A DNA stretch of 64,000 nt from Antilocapra americana (taxonomy: Eukaryota; Chordata; Mammalia; Artiodactyla; Antilocapridae), in the NCBI GenBank assembly GCA_007570785.1, contig ML660210.1, forward strand, positions 962,414-1,026,413. The letters are read 5' to 3'. How positions within the stretch are numbered: position 1 is the stretch's first letter; every line of letters begins with the position of its first letter. This document shows, piece by piece, positions 44,831-54,599 of this stretch. Position numbers and translations under genes: made by a program. The notes below the pieces were generated by a model, which was not told the origin of the DNA, did no database searches, and saw nothing but the letters and a program-made list of their open reading frames with translations.

Positions 44831-46160
44831 TGTCAGCAAATATGCCAGAAAATTTGAAAAACACAAAAGTGGCCACAGGACTGGAAAAGATCAGTTTTCA
44901 TTCCAATCCCAAAGAATGCTCAAACTAAAATACAATTGAAAAAATAAAAATAAAACACAATTGCACTCATTTCACACACTAGCAAAATAATGCTCAAAAT
45001 TCTCCAAGAGCTACATGAACCAAGAGCTTGCAGATGTTCAAGCTGGATTTAGAAAAGGCAGAGGAACCAGAGATGAAATTGACAGCATCTGCTGGATCAT
45101 CAAAAAGCAAGAGAATTCCAGAAAAATATCTACTTCTGCTTCATTGACTACACTAAAGCCTTTACTGCATGGATTACAACAAACTGTGGAAAATTTGTCA
45201 AGAGATGGGAATACCAGACCACCTTAAATGCCTCCTGAGAAATCTGTGTGCAGGTCAAGAAGCAACAGTTAGAATCGGACATGGAACAACAGATTGGTTT
45301 CAAATTGGGAAAGGAGTATGTCAAGGCTGTGTATTCTCACCCTGCTTATTTAACTTCTATGCAGAATACATCATGCAAAATGCCAGGCTGGATGAAGCAC
45401 AAAGTGGAACCAAGATTGCTGGGAGAAAAATGACAGAAAGCAAAGAAAACCTGAAAAGCCTCTGGATAAAGGTGAAACAGGAGAGTGAAAAAGCTGGATT
45501 AAAACTTAATATTCAAAAAATGAAGATCATGGCATCTGGTCCCATCACTTCATGGCAAATAGATGGGGAAACAATGGAAACAGTGAAAATCCAGACATTA
45601 TTTTCTTGGATTTCAAAATCACTGCTGATGGTGACTCCAACCATAAAATTCAAAGATGCTTACTCCTTGGAGGAAAAGCCATGACAAACAAAGACAGCAT
45701 ATTAAAAAGTAGAGGCATTACTTTTTTGACAACAGACTGTATAGTCAATACTATGGTTTTTCCAGTAATCATGTATGGACATGAGATTTGGACCATAAAA
45801 AAGCTGAGCACTGAAGAATTGATGCTTTTGAATCGTGATTTTGGAGGAGACTCTTGAGAATCTCCTTGATTGCAAGATCAAACAAGGAAATCAATCCTGA
45901 ATATTCATTGGAAGGACTGATGCTGAAGCGGAAGCTCCAATACTTTGGCCACCTGATGTGAAAAGCTGACTCATTAGGAAAGACTCTAATCTGGGAAAGA
46001 CTGAAGGCAGAAGAAGAAGGGAACGACAGAGGATGAAACAGTTAGATTGCATCACTGACTCAATGGATGTGAGTTTGAGCAAGATCTGGGAGATGATAAA
46101 GGTCAGGGATGCCTGGTGTGCTGCAGTCCATGGCATCCCAAAGAGCTGGACATGATTGAC
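44831..46160 (+). mobile_element. BovB LINE 3' half, sense, lacking YADD
   Basis: Sense BovB starting in the RT fingers ('tggccacaggactggaaaag') and ending, shortened, at 'gctggacatgattgac' without the usual GAACTGAAC terminus. The frame piece 45169-45684 has WFQIGKGVCQGCVFSPCLFN, but the next segment jumps from KIAGRK to MTESKENLKS: about 38 bp are deleted and the whole [10 protein letters not shown] catalytic block is gone. Not functional. A partial antisense SINE head follows directly. Confidence 0.92.
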
Positions 46161-46255
46161 ATCCTCCAGGGGAACTTCCCTAGCCAGGGATCGAAACCAG
46201 GTCTCCTACATTCTACATTGCAGGCAGGTTCTTTATCAACTGAACCACCAGCAAA
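46161..46255 (-). mobile_element. Bov-tA SINE head fragment
   Basis: Antisense tRNA-derived half only: 'ctccaggggaacttccctag', antisense B box 'cagggatcgaaaccagg', head 'aactgaaccaccagcaaag'. The body is missing, and it abuts the BovB end on one side and the TA array on the other. Confidence 0.85.
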
Positions 46256-46256
46256 G

Positions 46257-46441
46257 TATATATATATCATATATATATATATGATATATATATACTTTTT
46301 TATCATATGTATATGTTTGTGATATATATTATACATATACATATGTATATACACATATATACATACATATATATACACATATATACATATATATATATAC
46401 TTATGCATATGTATTATATATATGATATATATATTATATAA
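46257..46441. repeat. 185-bp TA-rich array
   Basis: Almost pure A/T with periodic 'catata', 'gatata' and 'acatatgtatatac' words. Strongly self-complementary, so it could extrude hairpins. Likely length-polymorphic and hard to assemble. Confidence 0.95.
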
Positions 46442-46573
46442 ATCCAATTATCTTTATGATTTGGTGGTGTCAATGAAAACTTTGATGTGACAGAAAACTC
46501 TTAAACATGATGCTCATGACAAGCACAATTTTGTTCTGTGGTTTAATCACATTTTAGGAAGGAGTTAGGGTTG

Positions 46574-46696
46574 GTTTTTGTTTTTTCCTTTTCTTGCCAC
46601 ACCTTGTAGGATCTTAGTTTCCTGACCAGGGCCTAAACTTGGGACCTGGGCAGTGAAAGTTGAGAGTCCTAACCTTTGGACCACCAGGGAAGTCCT
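46574..46696 (-). mobile_element. CHR-type tRNA SINE
   Basis: Antisense, ~123 bp: T-rich tail, 'cacaccttgtaggatcttag', 'cagggcctaaacttgggacc', head end 'ggaccaccagggaagtcc'. Confidence 0.88.
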
Positions 46697-47074
46697 GTCT
46701 TGTCTTAACAATGCTAAATATGAAATTTGTTAAACTGAGGACATATAACTGCTGAGAGTGCTCCCAAAATATTCAAAGCCATAAGACCTAGAAGTTAAAC
46801 TGAGGTGGCCACATTTTTCAAGGCCATGATTCTTAAGCCAGTTCTTTGAACAAGTGGCTTAGAGTTACTTTCCATTAGAATATTAAAGCAGAAAACATAC
46901 TGTTTATAATAATTAAGTCTACGAACTCTGTTGCCTCCTAGGGTCAGGCCACAGGCAATTCAACTGTGGTAGATGAATTAGAGGAACAATAACAGTTTGC
47001 TTGTATATTGAGATTAAGATGTTTAATCTTAATGCTCAATGAGATTAAGATGCTTAATCTTAACATGCGGCATG
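46697..47074. other. Unique segment with a short internal repeat
   Basis: About 380 bp. 'agattaagatg.ttaatctta' occurs twice at about 47010-47035 and 47042-47063, and is itself partly palindromic. No gene. Confidence 0.55.
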
Positions 47075-47356
47075 TTCTAGAAATAATTGAAATTTTAAGA
47101 ATTCAGTTTATTTGAATAGTTAATAATAAATATTTGGCTTCTCTGGTAGCTCAGCTGGTAAAGAATCCACCTGCAATGCAGGAGACCCTGGTTTGATTCC
47201 TGGGTCAGGAAGATCTCCTGGAGAAGGGATAGGCTACCCACTCCAGTATTTTTTGGCTTCCCTGTTAGCTCAGATGGTAAAGAATCCACCTGCAGGTTCT
47301 AGAGAGTATTGAAATTTTAAGAATTCAGTTTATTTGAATAGTTAATAATAAATATT
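47075..47356 (+). repeat. 60-bp direct repeats flanking a partly duplicated SINE
   Basis: 47075-47134 and 47297-47356 are two 60-bp copies (start 'ttctaga', end 'taataaatatt') differing only at a few bases near the start. Between them, 47134-47296 holds a sense Bov-tA head and part of its body. A second SINE head (47251-47296, 'ttggcttccctgttagctca') then follows in the same orientation. The flank repeat is far longer than a normal SINE target duplication. The pattern fits a ~222-bp tandem duplication of flank plus SINE start, or an unusually long target duplication. Confidence 0.85.
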
Positions 47357-47791
47357 GGATCAAAATCTTGAACTTTGTAATTTCCTTTATTATTCTGAAC
47401 TCAGTTTCATCAAATCAAAGTAATGAACAAACTAAATTATAAAATAGCAGTGGTTAAAACTTTTCTTTCTCTCTCCAATTAAAAAAATAAAAATAAAAAT
47501 TCTTTAGGCTGCCTTTCTCAATATTGAAAGTTTGTGAAAAGACCTACAAATATGAAGCTACTGATCTTCAATTTAAATATTGTACTGAAAGCTGAATATG
47601 GTAATGATGCAGCAGTGGAGGAATGCTATCATCATGTGAATAAGTTTTCCTAAAAATTAATTGAAAATTAAAATAATCACCATTATTCTATCAATATTTG
47701 GAATTATTTACATTCTAAATTGCTTTTTCATGATAAAAATTGAAGTTATTTTATACAATTAAAGAATAAAAGAGTATAGTATAGGCCAGAT
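47357..47791. other. AT-rich unique segment
   Basis: About 435 bp, nothing recognised. Confidence 0.45.
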
Positions 47792-48012
47792 GTGGCTTCC
47801 CAGGTGGTGCTAGTGGTAAAGAACCCATCTGCCAATGCAGGAGATGCAGAAGATGCTGGGTTGATCCCTGGGTCAAGAAGATCCCCTGGAGGAGGCCATG
47901 GCAACCCACCCCAGTATTCTTGCCTGGAAAATCCCATGGACCAAGGAGCCTGGTGGGTTATAGTCAATAGAGTCACACAGAGTTGGACATGACTGAAGCA
48001 ACTTAGCACAGC
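47792..48012 (+). mobile_element. Bov-tA SINE, full length
   Basis: Sense, ~221 bp: 'tggcttcccaggtggtgcta', B box 'gggttgatccctggg', 'gaccaaggagcctggtgggt', end 'gaagcaacttagcacagca'. The segment after it (48015-48090) has faint MIR-like words. Confidence 0.93.
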
Positions 48013-48098
48013 ATAGCTTATATGTTCCTTGATAATCTAAGTTAATTATCATAACAACTCTGTGAGGTAGATCGTGTCTGTAAGGTTACTGAAAAAAG

Positions 48099-48272
48099 TG
48101 AAAATCACTCAGTTTTGTCCAGCTCTTTGTGATCACAGTCCATGGACTTCTCCAGGGAAGAATACTGGGGTGGGTTGACATTCCATTCTCCAGGGGAACA
48201 TCAGGACCCAGGAATCAAATCCAGTTTTTCTGCATTGCAGGTAGATTCTTTACCATCTTAAACAAGAGGGAA
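48099..48272 (-). mobile_element. Bov-tA SINE, antisense, with duplicated edge
   Basis: Antisense, ~174 bp with a decayed head. Its head-proximal segment 48245-48265 is repeated at 48283-48303 with one mismatch in 21 bases, a local tandem duplication of 38-bp period that reaches past the SINE edge. Confidence 0.88.
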
Positions 48273-48397
48273 CAAGAGGAATATTCTTTAGCATCTTAAA
48301 CAAACCTGACAATATACAGTCAGGAAGAAACAACCATGACTGGAAACTATATGAAGCTTGGAATCTCTGGACATAGAAAGGGTCTATTCTCTTTTAA

Positions 48398-48614
48398 CAG
48401 GTTTTCCCAGGTAACTCAATGCTAAAGAAACCACCTGTCAATGCAGCAGACATGGGTTTGATCCCTGGGTCAGGAAGATTGGCTGGAGAAGGAAATAGCA
48501 ATCCACTCCAATATTCTTGCCTGGAAAATTCCATAGACAGAGGAGCTTAGCAGGCTACAACCCATGGGGTTGCAGAAGATTTGGACATGACTTAGCAACT
48601 GAGCATGCATACCC
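48398..48614 (+). mobile_element. Bov-tA SINE with 10-bp TSD
   Basis: Sense, ~217 bp: 'ggttttcccaggtaactcaa' head, B box 'gggtttgatccctgggt', 'gaggagcttagcaggctaca', end 'cttagcaactgagca'. The perfect direct repeat tctcttttaa flanks it at 48388-48397 and 48615-48624. Confidence 0.95.
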
Positions 48615-48699
48615 TCTCTTTTAAAGGCGTTTTGATTAAGTCAGGCCCACCCAAGATGATATATCTTTTAATAAAATTGACTGCTTAGGACTGATTAAT

Positions 48700-49430
48700 T
48701 AAATCAATTTAATTATAGCTGCAAAATTCCTACACAGCAGTGCATAGATGAGTGTGCAACCCAATGTAGAAACACAGTAGAAAGGGAATTCTGGAGGATT
48801 TAGTGCAGAAGAAAAGCTGTGTGGGAAACCATGATTGTGGATATAGCGGTCATGGTAATCTGGGGGGAAGCACTGTGGACAAGGAAAGCAAATTCATTTT
48901 CTGAATAAGTCTGTTTTCCAGTGAAAGCACGATGTTACCCAATTCCATAAAGAAAGGGGTATACAGTAGTCAACCTGCCACCAGGTAGGTGGCTGATCAC
49001 CTCAGAGAACTCAGGGTCAGTCCCCATTGTCGGGATACGAACATCCAACAGTGTCAATAGCTGGGCCAGCCTGGGGGTAGATTTCAGTGTTGCTAAGCTC
49101 ATGCCCATCCCACCCTTGTCACCCGGGCTGCTTTGTTCATAAGTCACTGGGCAAAGACAGAGGTGGCTGAGCAGGGCGCTGATATTCCCAGTTGAGGCCG
49201 TCTTAGTTACTTGATTGCTAAGGTCCCTCCCTCCCTCTCTCTCTCTCTCTCTTTTTCTTTTCCCCACTAGTTCACATGGACCACAAATATCTTCCTATCC
49301 TGTTTCCAAACACATCTATCTACATACCCACTTCAAGACTCTTTTTTCATGAATCTTACAGTTGTGCCCCTGATCATTCCATGAAACCACTGGCAACATT
49401 TCATGAATTGGTATCGAGCTGATCACTTGA
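48700..49430 (-). pseudogene. Endogenous retrovirus pol remnant: RNase H end to integrase
   Basis: Minus-strand decayed retroviral pol. Legible pieces in order: KIFVVHVN (codons at 49270-49293, RNase H end), then TKTASTGNISALLSHLCLCP (within 48935-49267), a zinc-finger-proximal YEQSS (about 49127-49141), and integrase-core-like sequence toward 48750. Frameshifts, stops and a (TC)n/(GA)n tract (about 49225-49252) break it. An intact pol would encode reverse transcription and integration functions; this copy cannot. It continues the pol piece at 50290-51010 after an insert. Family not assigned. Confidence 0.55.
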
Positions 49431-50289
49431 CACCTCTCCTTCTAGGCAAAAACAGACATCAATTACACTGACTGAAGAAGCCCTGCCTTTTACTGAAAAC
49501 CAAATCCATGTGCCCAGTGCACAGTGAGGCTAAGCAAGAACAGAAGGTCAGGGTGTGGAGCCCAGAAAGATGTACTGAGGGCCCTGCAAGGAGAGGAGTG
49601 GCTCATGCCTTAAACACCCCAAACTCCCTGAAAGCTCTCAGTGAAGCCCTTTCCTGGGAAGGTGAGGCAGGGCGTGGTGAGTTGTGTAAACATCTCGGTA
49701 TCAGAGCCCTTGTTCTGGGAGTCAGGTCATGGTTAGGTAAATATCAGGTCAGGTTTCTGTAAATATCTCATGAGTGTTAGCCTCTGTTCTGACAAGAAAG
49801 GGCAGGTCCTGAGGCATGACTTACCCTCCAGGGTCTAGTCCTGGTTGAGTCAGAGCTCAGCTGGCAGCGCCCTCAGGGCCGGGTCCTCAGACCCTACTCA
49901 GCCATCATCGCTGAGGGAGCTGGGCGCCCAACCCAACTGGCCCTCAGGCTCCTCAGGCCGGCCATGTGGTGGGGATCATGGGAGCAGGTCCTGCAGATGG
50001 CATCCCAGGCAGATGGTGCTGCCAGGAGTGGGCAGAGGAGGGGAGGGGGTCACTGCCTCCTCAAGGCCTGGGCCTGGCCAGTAGGGGCCACAGTGAGGGC
50101 TCTGGAGGTCTGCAGGACACAGCCCCCAACATGTCCCCTGGGCCCCCATATCACCGCTGACCCAAGGCTAGATGAACTGGAGAGCCCTAGGTAGATGGTC
50201 AAAATCCAACTCTTACGTCACTGTCTACCTGACGATCACTGCTCCACTGACCTTGGCTGAATGTCCCCACTAACTGTCACTCACTGACC
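49431..50289. other. GC-rich ~0.9-kb insert within the pol remnant
   Basis: The most GC-rich part of the window, with a cluster of CpGs around 49860-49980 ('gccctcagggccgggtcctc', 'ggccggccatg'). It separates two collinear pieces of retroviral pol and so is presumably a later insertion, perhaps a diverged LTR, though I cannot recognise it. Overlapping plus-strand frames at 49508-50194 are open because the DNA is stop-poor. None has a recognisable domain, splice context or start signal. Confidence 0.45.
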
Positions 50290-51010
50290 GCTGCTTGATT
50301 GGGAGAGGGGCCCATTGCAAATGGCTGAGTGGGACTCTTTCCTGGTGACAGGGTGCAGAGTAATAGCTCACAGCCAAGTCATGCTGAGGTCTGCACTTGG
50401 CCGTACTCTGTTACAAGTCTCCTGGGCGAGTTCCCATTCACCCCTGTCCTCTAGAGGTACTCCCAGACAGAGACTAGATGGCCACAGTTGTCAGCTTTGG
50501 GTGGTCTCTTTATATCCCGCAGTACTGTCTTAATTGGACTCAAGAATGTGATATATGAGTAGGAGCCATGGGCATTTGAGCTACTTCCTCACACAAGTTA
50601 CTTTTCCCTCAGCCCTGCTCAAGCTCTGTCTCCTTCATCCCCACTTTCTTCTGATAATGGAGCCCTGTCACACGTGTCTGCCTTTATGCCTTGGTAGGTC
50701 AGAAAATCTTGCTTCATGATGGACAGTTCAGGATGCATGGTAACTTGGTGGCCCACAATTAAACTTAAGTCTTTAATGAGGCCCAGAAACAAGCCAAAAG
50801 CTATGTTCAAAAGGAAACTTCTTTTCCACAGATGATTCCTGGGCTTTGTTCCAAAACCCTAAGGGTGGGAGATGTGATTCACCTATAGGGACCTGTCAAT
50901 GGCACTGAATAACATCTCTATCTGCCAATAATGCTTTGAGCACCATTAGATCTGCTGACCCATGTGATTTAAGTGGCAAAGTAGTTTCAGCTCGTGCCCC
51001 TGGGCTCCCA
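50290..51010 (-). pseudogene. Endogenous retrovirus pol remnant: RT connection and RNase H start
   Basis: Minus-strand decayed pol. Conserved pieces visible in translation: an FWNKAQESS-like block (about 50830), then VGHQVTMHPELSIM inside the 50619-50810 frame, then EEVAQMPMA (50564-50590) in another frame. The order and spacing fit the connection domain leading into RNase H of a retroviral polymerase. No catalytic RT motif is visible upstream, so the copy is 5'-truncated or decayed there. Strongly diverged, hence old. Confidence 0.55.
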
Positions 51011-51216
51011 GTCTGCTTCAGTCTTCCCATTCCTGTTGCCTGTAGATATTAAGCTTCAGCCCAGTGTTGAATATTCTCTGACTCTTAATGAATAGTTCTT
51101 GTATATGTGAGTAGACATAGGATATTCAATTTAATTTGCATCATATTATTACTATTGTGTATTTTCAAGCAATTGCTTCTTTTTCACCCACAGTTTACCA
51201 CTATCTAATATTAATG

Positions 51217-51427
51217 CTGCACTTCCCTGGAGACTCAGTAGTAAAGAATCTGCTTGGCAATTCAGGAGATGTGGTTTGATCCCTGAGTCGCAAAGATCCC
51301 CTTGAGGAAGAAAATCGCAACCCACTTTAGTATTACTGTCTGGAGAATCCCATGGACAGAGGAGCCTGGTGGACTACAGTCCATGTGCTTGCCAAGAAGT
51401 TGGACACAACAGCAACTAAACAACAAC
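51217..51427 (+). mobile_element. Bov-tA SINE with perfect 10-bp TSD
   Basis: Sense, 211 bp: 'cacttccctggagactcagt', 'tggtttgatccctgagtcgc', 'ggacagaggagcctggtgga', ending 'aactaaacaacaac'. aatattaatg flanks it at 51207-51216 and 51428-51437. Confidence 0.95.
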
Positions 51428-51437
51428 AATATTAATG

Positions 51438-52428
51438 TCTGTGGTATGGTAGGCACTTTAAATAAATATATTAAATTCATCTGAATTTAATATATGTTTT
51501 CTGATAAAAGTAATTATCCATATACATATGTAAATTCCAAGATGCACTTGTATATGCATGTGTGTGCACATGTGTGCACATAAATATACACAAAATTCTA
51601 GAGAAATAAATTACCAAATAATAACCTCTTCATTCATTACTTCCTAATGAAGATATATCTAATACTCTCTCTTTGGGCCAAGTCCTTGATTACTCATTTA
51701 ATCTCATCAATTTTGGGTCCACTTATCTCTACATGTACTTAAAATGTCCTATTCCATCTAATTCAGTGGATCATACATGGATTTCATTTCCTCGTTGAAC
51801 TAAGGTCATTGCAAAACCATAATGTTAGACATTAGCAGTTTCTAAGGAACATATTTTAGAGGATTAATATAATTAGTCTGAGTAATTAAGGGATGATACA
51901 GTCGCAGGTTGATCTAATTAGCCTTTGAATAGACGGATGGCTCAATTTAAGAGTTAATCAATTATCTGGCTGATCTCCACATACCTTTTATGCTTGGTTT
52001 GATTAATACCCAAGCCTTCAGCAAAGGGCTAAAACTTTGGGTCAATGGCTAAAACTTAGCTGATCAATTTTCAATAATAGCATTGCTTTGATGGGTATAT
52101 ATTGCTCTTGAGTACTTGATTCCTTTTGTTTTAATACACACACATACATATATAGTGATGCTTATAACAATGATTAATATTTTCAATTTATTTGCATATA
52201 GGCTAGATATTAGAAGGCTTCTGTGAGACTGTCTGAATGATATAAGTGAATAATTTTAGGAAATCTAGAAATACTGAATAAAAATGCATGAAATTAAACT
52301 ATAATTTTAATTTTCCATCATCTGGAGATTTCCCAGGGATTTATGAGCAAACTTCCTTTGTTCTTGACAAATAATGCTGATTTCCTCCAAATCTTCATTT
52401 TTACCTAAATCTATGTATGCTCTCCTCT
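51438..52428. other. Unique AT-rich DNA
   Basis: About 1 kb with no recognised gene or repeat. 'tgtgtgcacatgtgtgcaca' near 51560 is a short alternating purine-pyrimidine tract. Confidence 0.5.
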
Positions 52429-52641
52429 GTGCTCAGTTTCTCTGTCATGTCCAACTCTTTGTGACCCCATGGACTGTAGTCCACTGGGCTCCACTGTTTA
52501 TGGGATTTCCCAAGCAAGAATATTGGACTGGGTTGCCATTTTCTCCTCCAAGGAAATCTTCCCAACCCCATGATTGAACCTGAGTCTCCTGTGGCTCCTG
52601 TTAGCAGCAGTTTCTTTGCCAATGAGCCACCTGGGAAGCCT
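52429..52641 (-). mobile_element. Bov-tA SINE, full length
   Basis: Antisense, ~213 bp: 'ctctgtcatgtccaactctt', 'caagcaagaatattggactg', head end 'gagccacctgggaagcc'. Confidence 0.93.
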
Positions 52642-53372
52642 CAATTCAATGTTTAGAGACCATGATAAATAAAGGTTGCTTTCAGAGTTATTTGTATGTC
52701 TTTGAATGAAATAAAGAATAATAATAAAATAATATTAATACATGTACAATTTCTGGTATTGTTTCTATTCCACAGAGTAACTCTACCTAAGCTGTATTTA
52801 CATTTAATTAATTAATTATTTTTTTCAATGTACAGAAGTCTCCTTGACATTATGATCTCTTATTGTGATAAATCTACTGATGCATACATTCAGGCAGTAA
52901 ATGGAAACTATTAAAGTGTAAGCTAATTATAACGTGAGAGCTAGTGCATGATCCGAGCTCATTCACCAGGTGGTGAGTAACATAGATTTTTATTCATTCC
53001 TATGTTACTTTAAACCTAGCTAAACCTGTACCTAGTCTAAAATACATTCTCATAACATATAAATTGGCATTTAGCTACAGAAAGTATCGATCAATCATAA
53101 TCATGCACTATGTTTTTATCAGAAACATATTGTAATTTGATGCTGTAATAGTGTCTCTTCAATATAGAAATGATTGTTAGTGGTCCAGGTGCATGCTTGG
53201 TAGAATTCTTTTTAGTAACTTAGTAACTTACCCTTCTCATGGACATTATAAACCAAAGACTTATTAAATGTTGCCCACTGCACATTATTTTACTTTTAAA
53301 CACTTAAAATGGGCTAGCAGTCTCTTCCCATTATCCCTTCTCCTACCCATTAGGAACCACTAATCTGTTTTT
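52642..53372. other. Unique AT-rich DNA
   Basis: About 730 bp. 'attaattaattattttttt' near 52808 is low complexity. Nothing else recognised. Confidence 0.45.
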
Positions 53373-53384
53373 TGTCTCTGCACT

Positions 53385-53602
53385 ATGGGCTGTGCTCAGT
53401 TGTGTCCAACTCTGTGCAACCTTCTGGACTGTAGCCCTCCAGGCTCCTCTGTCTGTGGGATTTCCCAGGCAAGAATACTGGAGTGAGTTGCCATTTTGTA
53501 CTCCAGGGGATCTTTGCGACCCTGGAATCAAGCTCACATCTCCTGTGTCTCCTGCACTGCAAGTGGATTCTTTATTGTTGAACTATCTAATCAGGGAAGC
53601 CC
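53385..53602 (-). mobile_element. Bov-tA SINE with TSD
   Basis: Antisense, ~218 bp: 'gctcagttgtgtccaactct', 'ccaggcaagaatactggagt', head end 'aatcagggaagccc'. Flanks tgtctctgcact (53373-53384) and tgtctctgtact (53603-53614) match in 11 of 12. Confidence 0.95.
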
Positions 53603-53728
53603 TGTCTCTGTACTTTACTTTGGGTAATCCCTATTGGTATTCATCAAGTGTTTTCCTCTTACTGCAGTATCCAATCTGTTTTTAGTATCACCAAATAACT
53701 TCTCTTTGATAGTATCTTCTTTATAGCT

Positions 53729-53917
53729 GGGCTTCCCTGGTGGCTCAGCTGGTAAACAATCTGCCTGCAATGCAGGAGACCAGGGTTAGATCCCTGGGTT
53801 GGGAAGATACCTTGGAGAAGGGAATGGCTACCCACTCCAATATTCTGCTGTGGAAAATTCCCTGGACTGTATAGTCCATGGGGTCGCTCATGACTGAGCA
53901 ACTTTCACTCATTCACT
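53729..53917 (+). mobile_element. Bov-tA SINE with TSD
   Basis: Sense, ~189 bp with a well-kept head: 'gggcttccctggtggctcag' (A box) and 'agggttagatccctgggt' (B box). Flanks tctttatagct (53718-53728) and tctttacagct (53918-53928) differ at one base. It lies 127 bp after an antisense copy. Confidence 0.95.
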
Positions 53918-53928
53918 CTTTACAGCTA

Positions 53929-54115
53929 GGCTTTCAGTTTTCTATTTTTCCTTTAATTTGTTGAATCCTGTAACACTCAAATATACAAAGTAATTTTTGG
54001 TACTTTCATCCTTTCTACCATTTCTATTAATAGTTTTTCTATTGAGCATTATTCTTTTGCTAATGAGTCACATTTTCCTGATTCTTGGCATGTCTGGAAA
54101 TTTTCTTAATTGGAT
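53929..54115. other. Short unique segment
   Basis: T-rich DNA between two SINEs. Nothing recognised. Confidence 0.4.
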
Positions 54116-54269
54116 GGTGTTGTGGTTTAGTTGCTAAGTCATGTGAACTCCTATGACCCAGTGGAGTATGTTGCCATGCCCTCCTCCAGGAGATCTGCCT
54201 GATCCAGAGAATAAACCTGCCTCTTCTGCATTGCAGGCAGATTCTTTACCTTAGAGACACCAGGGAAGC
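54116..54269 (-). mobile_element. Bov-tA SINE, internally deleted
   Basis: Antisense, ~154 bp: 'ggtttagttgctaagtcatg' body start and 'gagacaccagggaagct' head end. About 50 bp of the body between 'gacccagtgga' and 'gttgccatgccc' is missing. Flanks tcttaattgg (54104-54113) and tcttaattagg (54270-54280). Confidence 0.9.
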
Positions 54270-54599
54270 TCTTAATTAGGTGTTGGGCATTATAACTACT
54301 ACATTGAATGTCTAGAATTTATTTTCTTCTTTAAGAGCTGTTTTTCAGTTGTTGAGTCATGTCTGACTCTTTGAAACCTCGTGGACTGCAGCACACCAGG
54401 CTTCCTTCTCCTTCACCATTTCCTGAAGCTTGCTCAAACTCATATCTATTGAGTTGGTGATGCCATCCAACCATCTCGCCCTGTCATCCGATTCTCCTCC
54501 TGCCTTCAATCTTTCCCAGTGTCAGGGTCTTTTCTAAGGGGTTGGCTCTTAGCATCAGGCTGATAAAGTATTGGAGCTTCAGCTTCAACATCAGTCCTT

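Noticed and set aside
44587..46450. Shared word 'aatccaattat' at about 44594 and 46441, considered as a target duplication of the BovB
   Set aside because: The left copy lies ~230 bp before the BovB starts and the match is short and AT-rich. Chance is more likely.
49508..50194. Several overlapping plus-strand frames in the GC-rich block, considered as a possible exon or small gene
   Set aside because: Frames overlap in three phases as expected of GC-rich, stop-poor DNA. No domain, splice-site pattern or codon-like periodicity was evident by eye.
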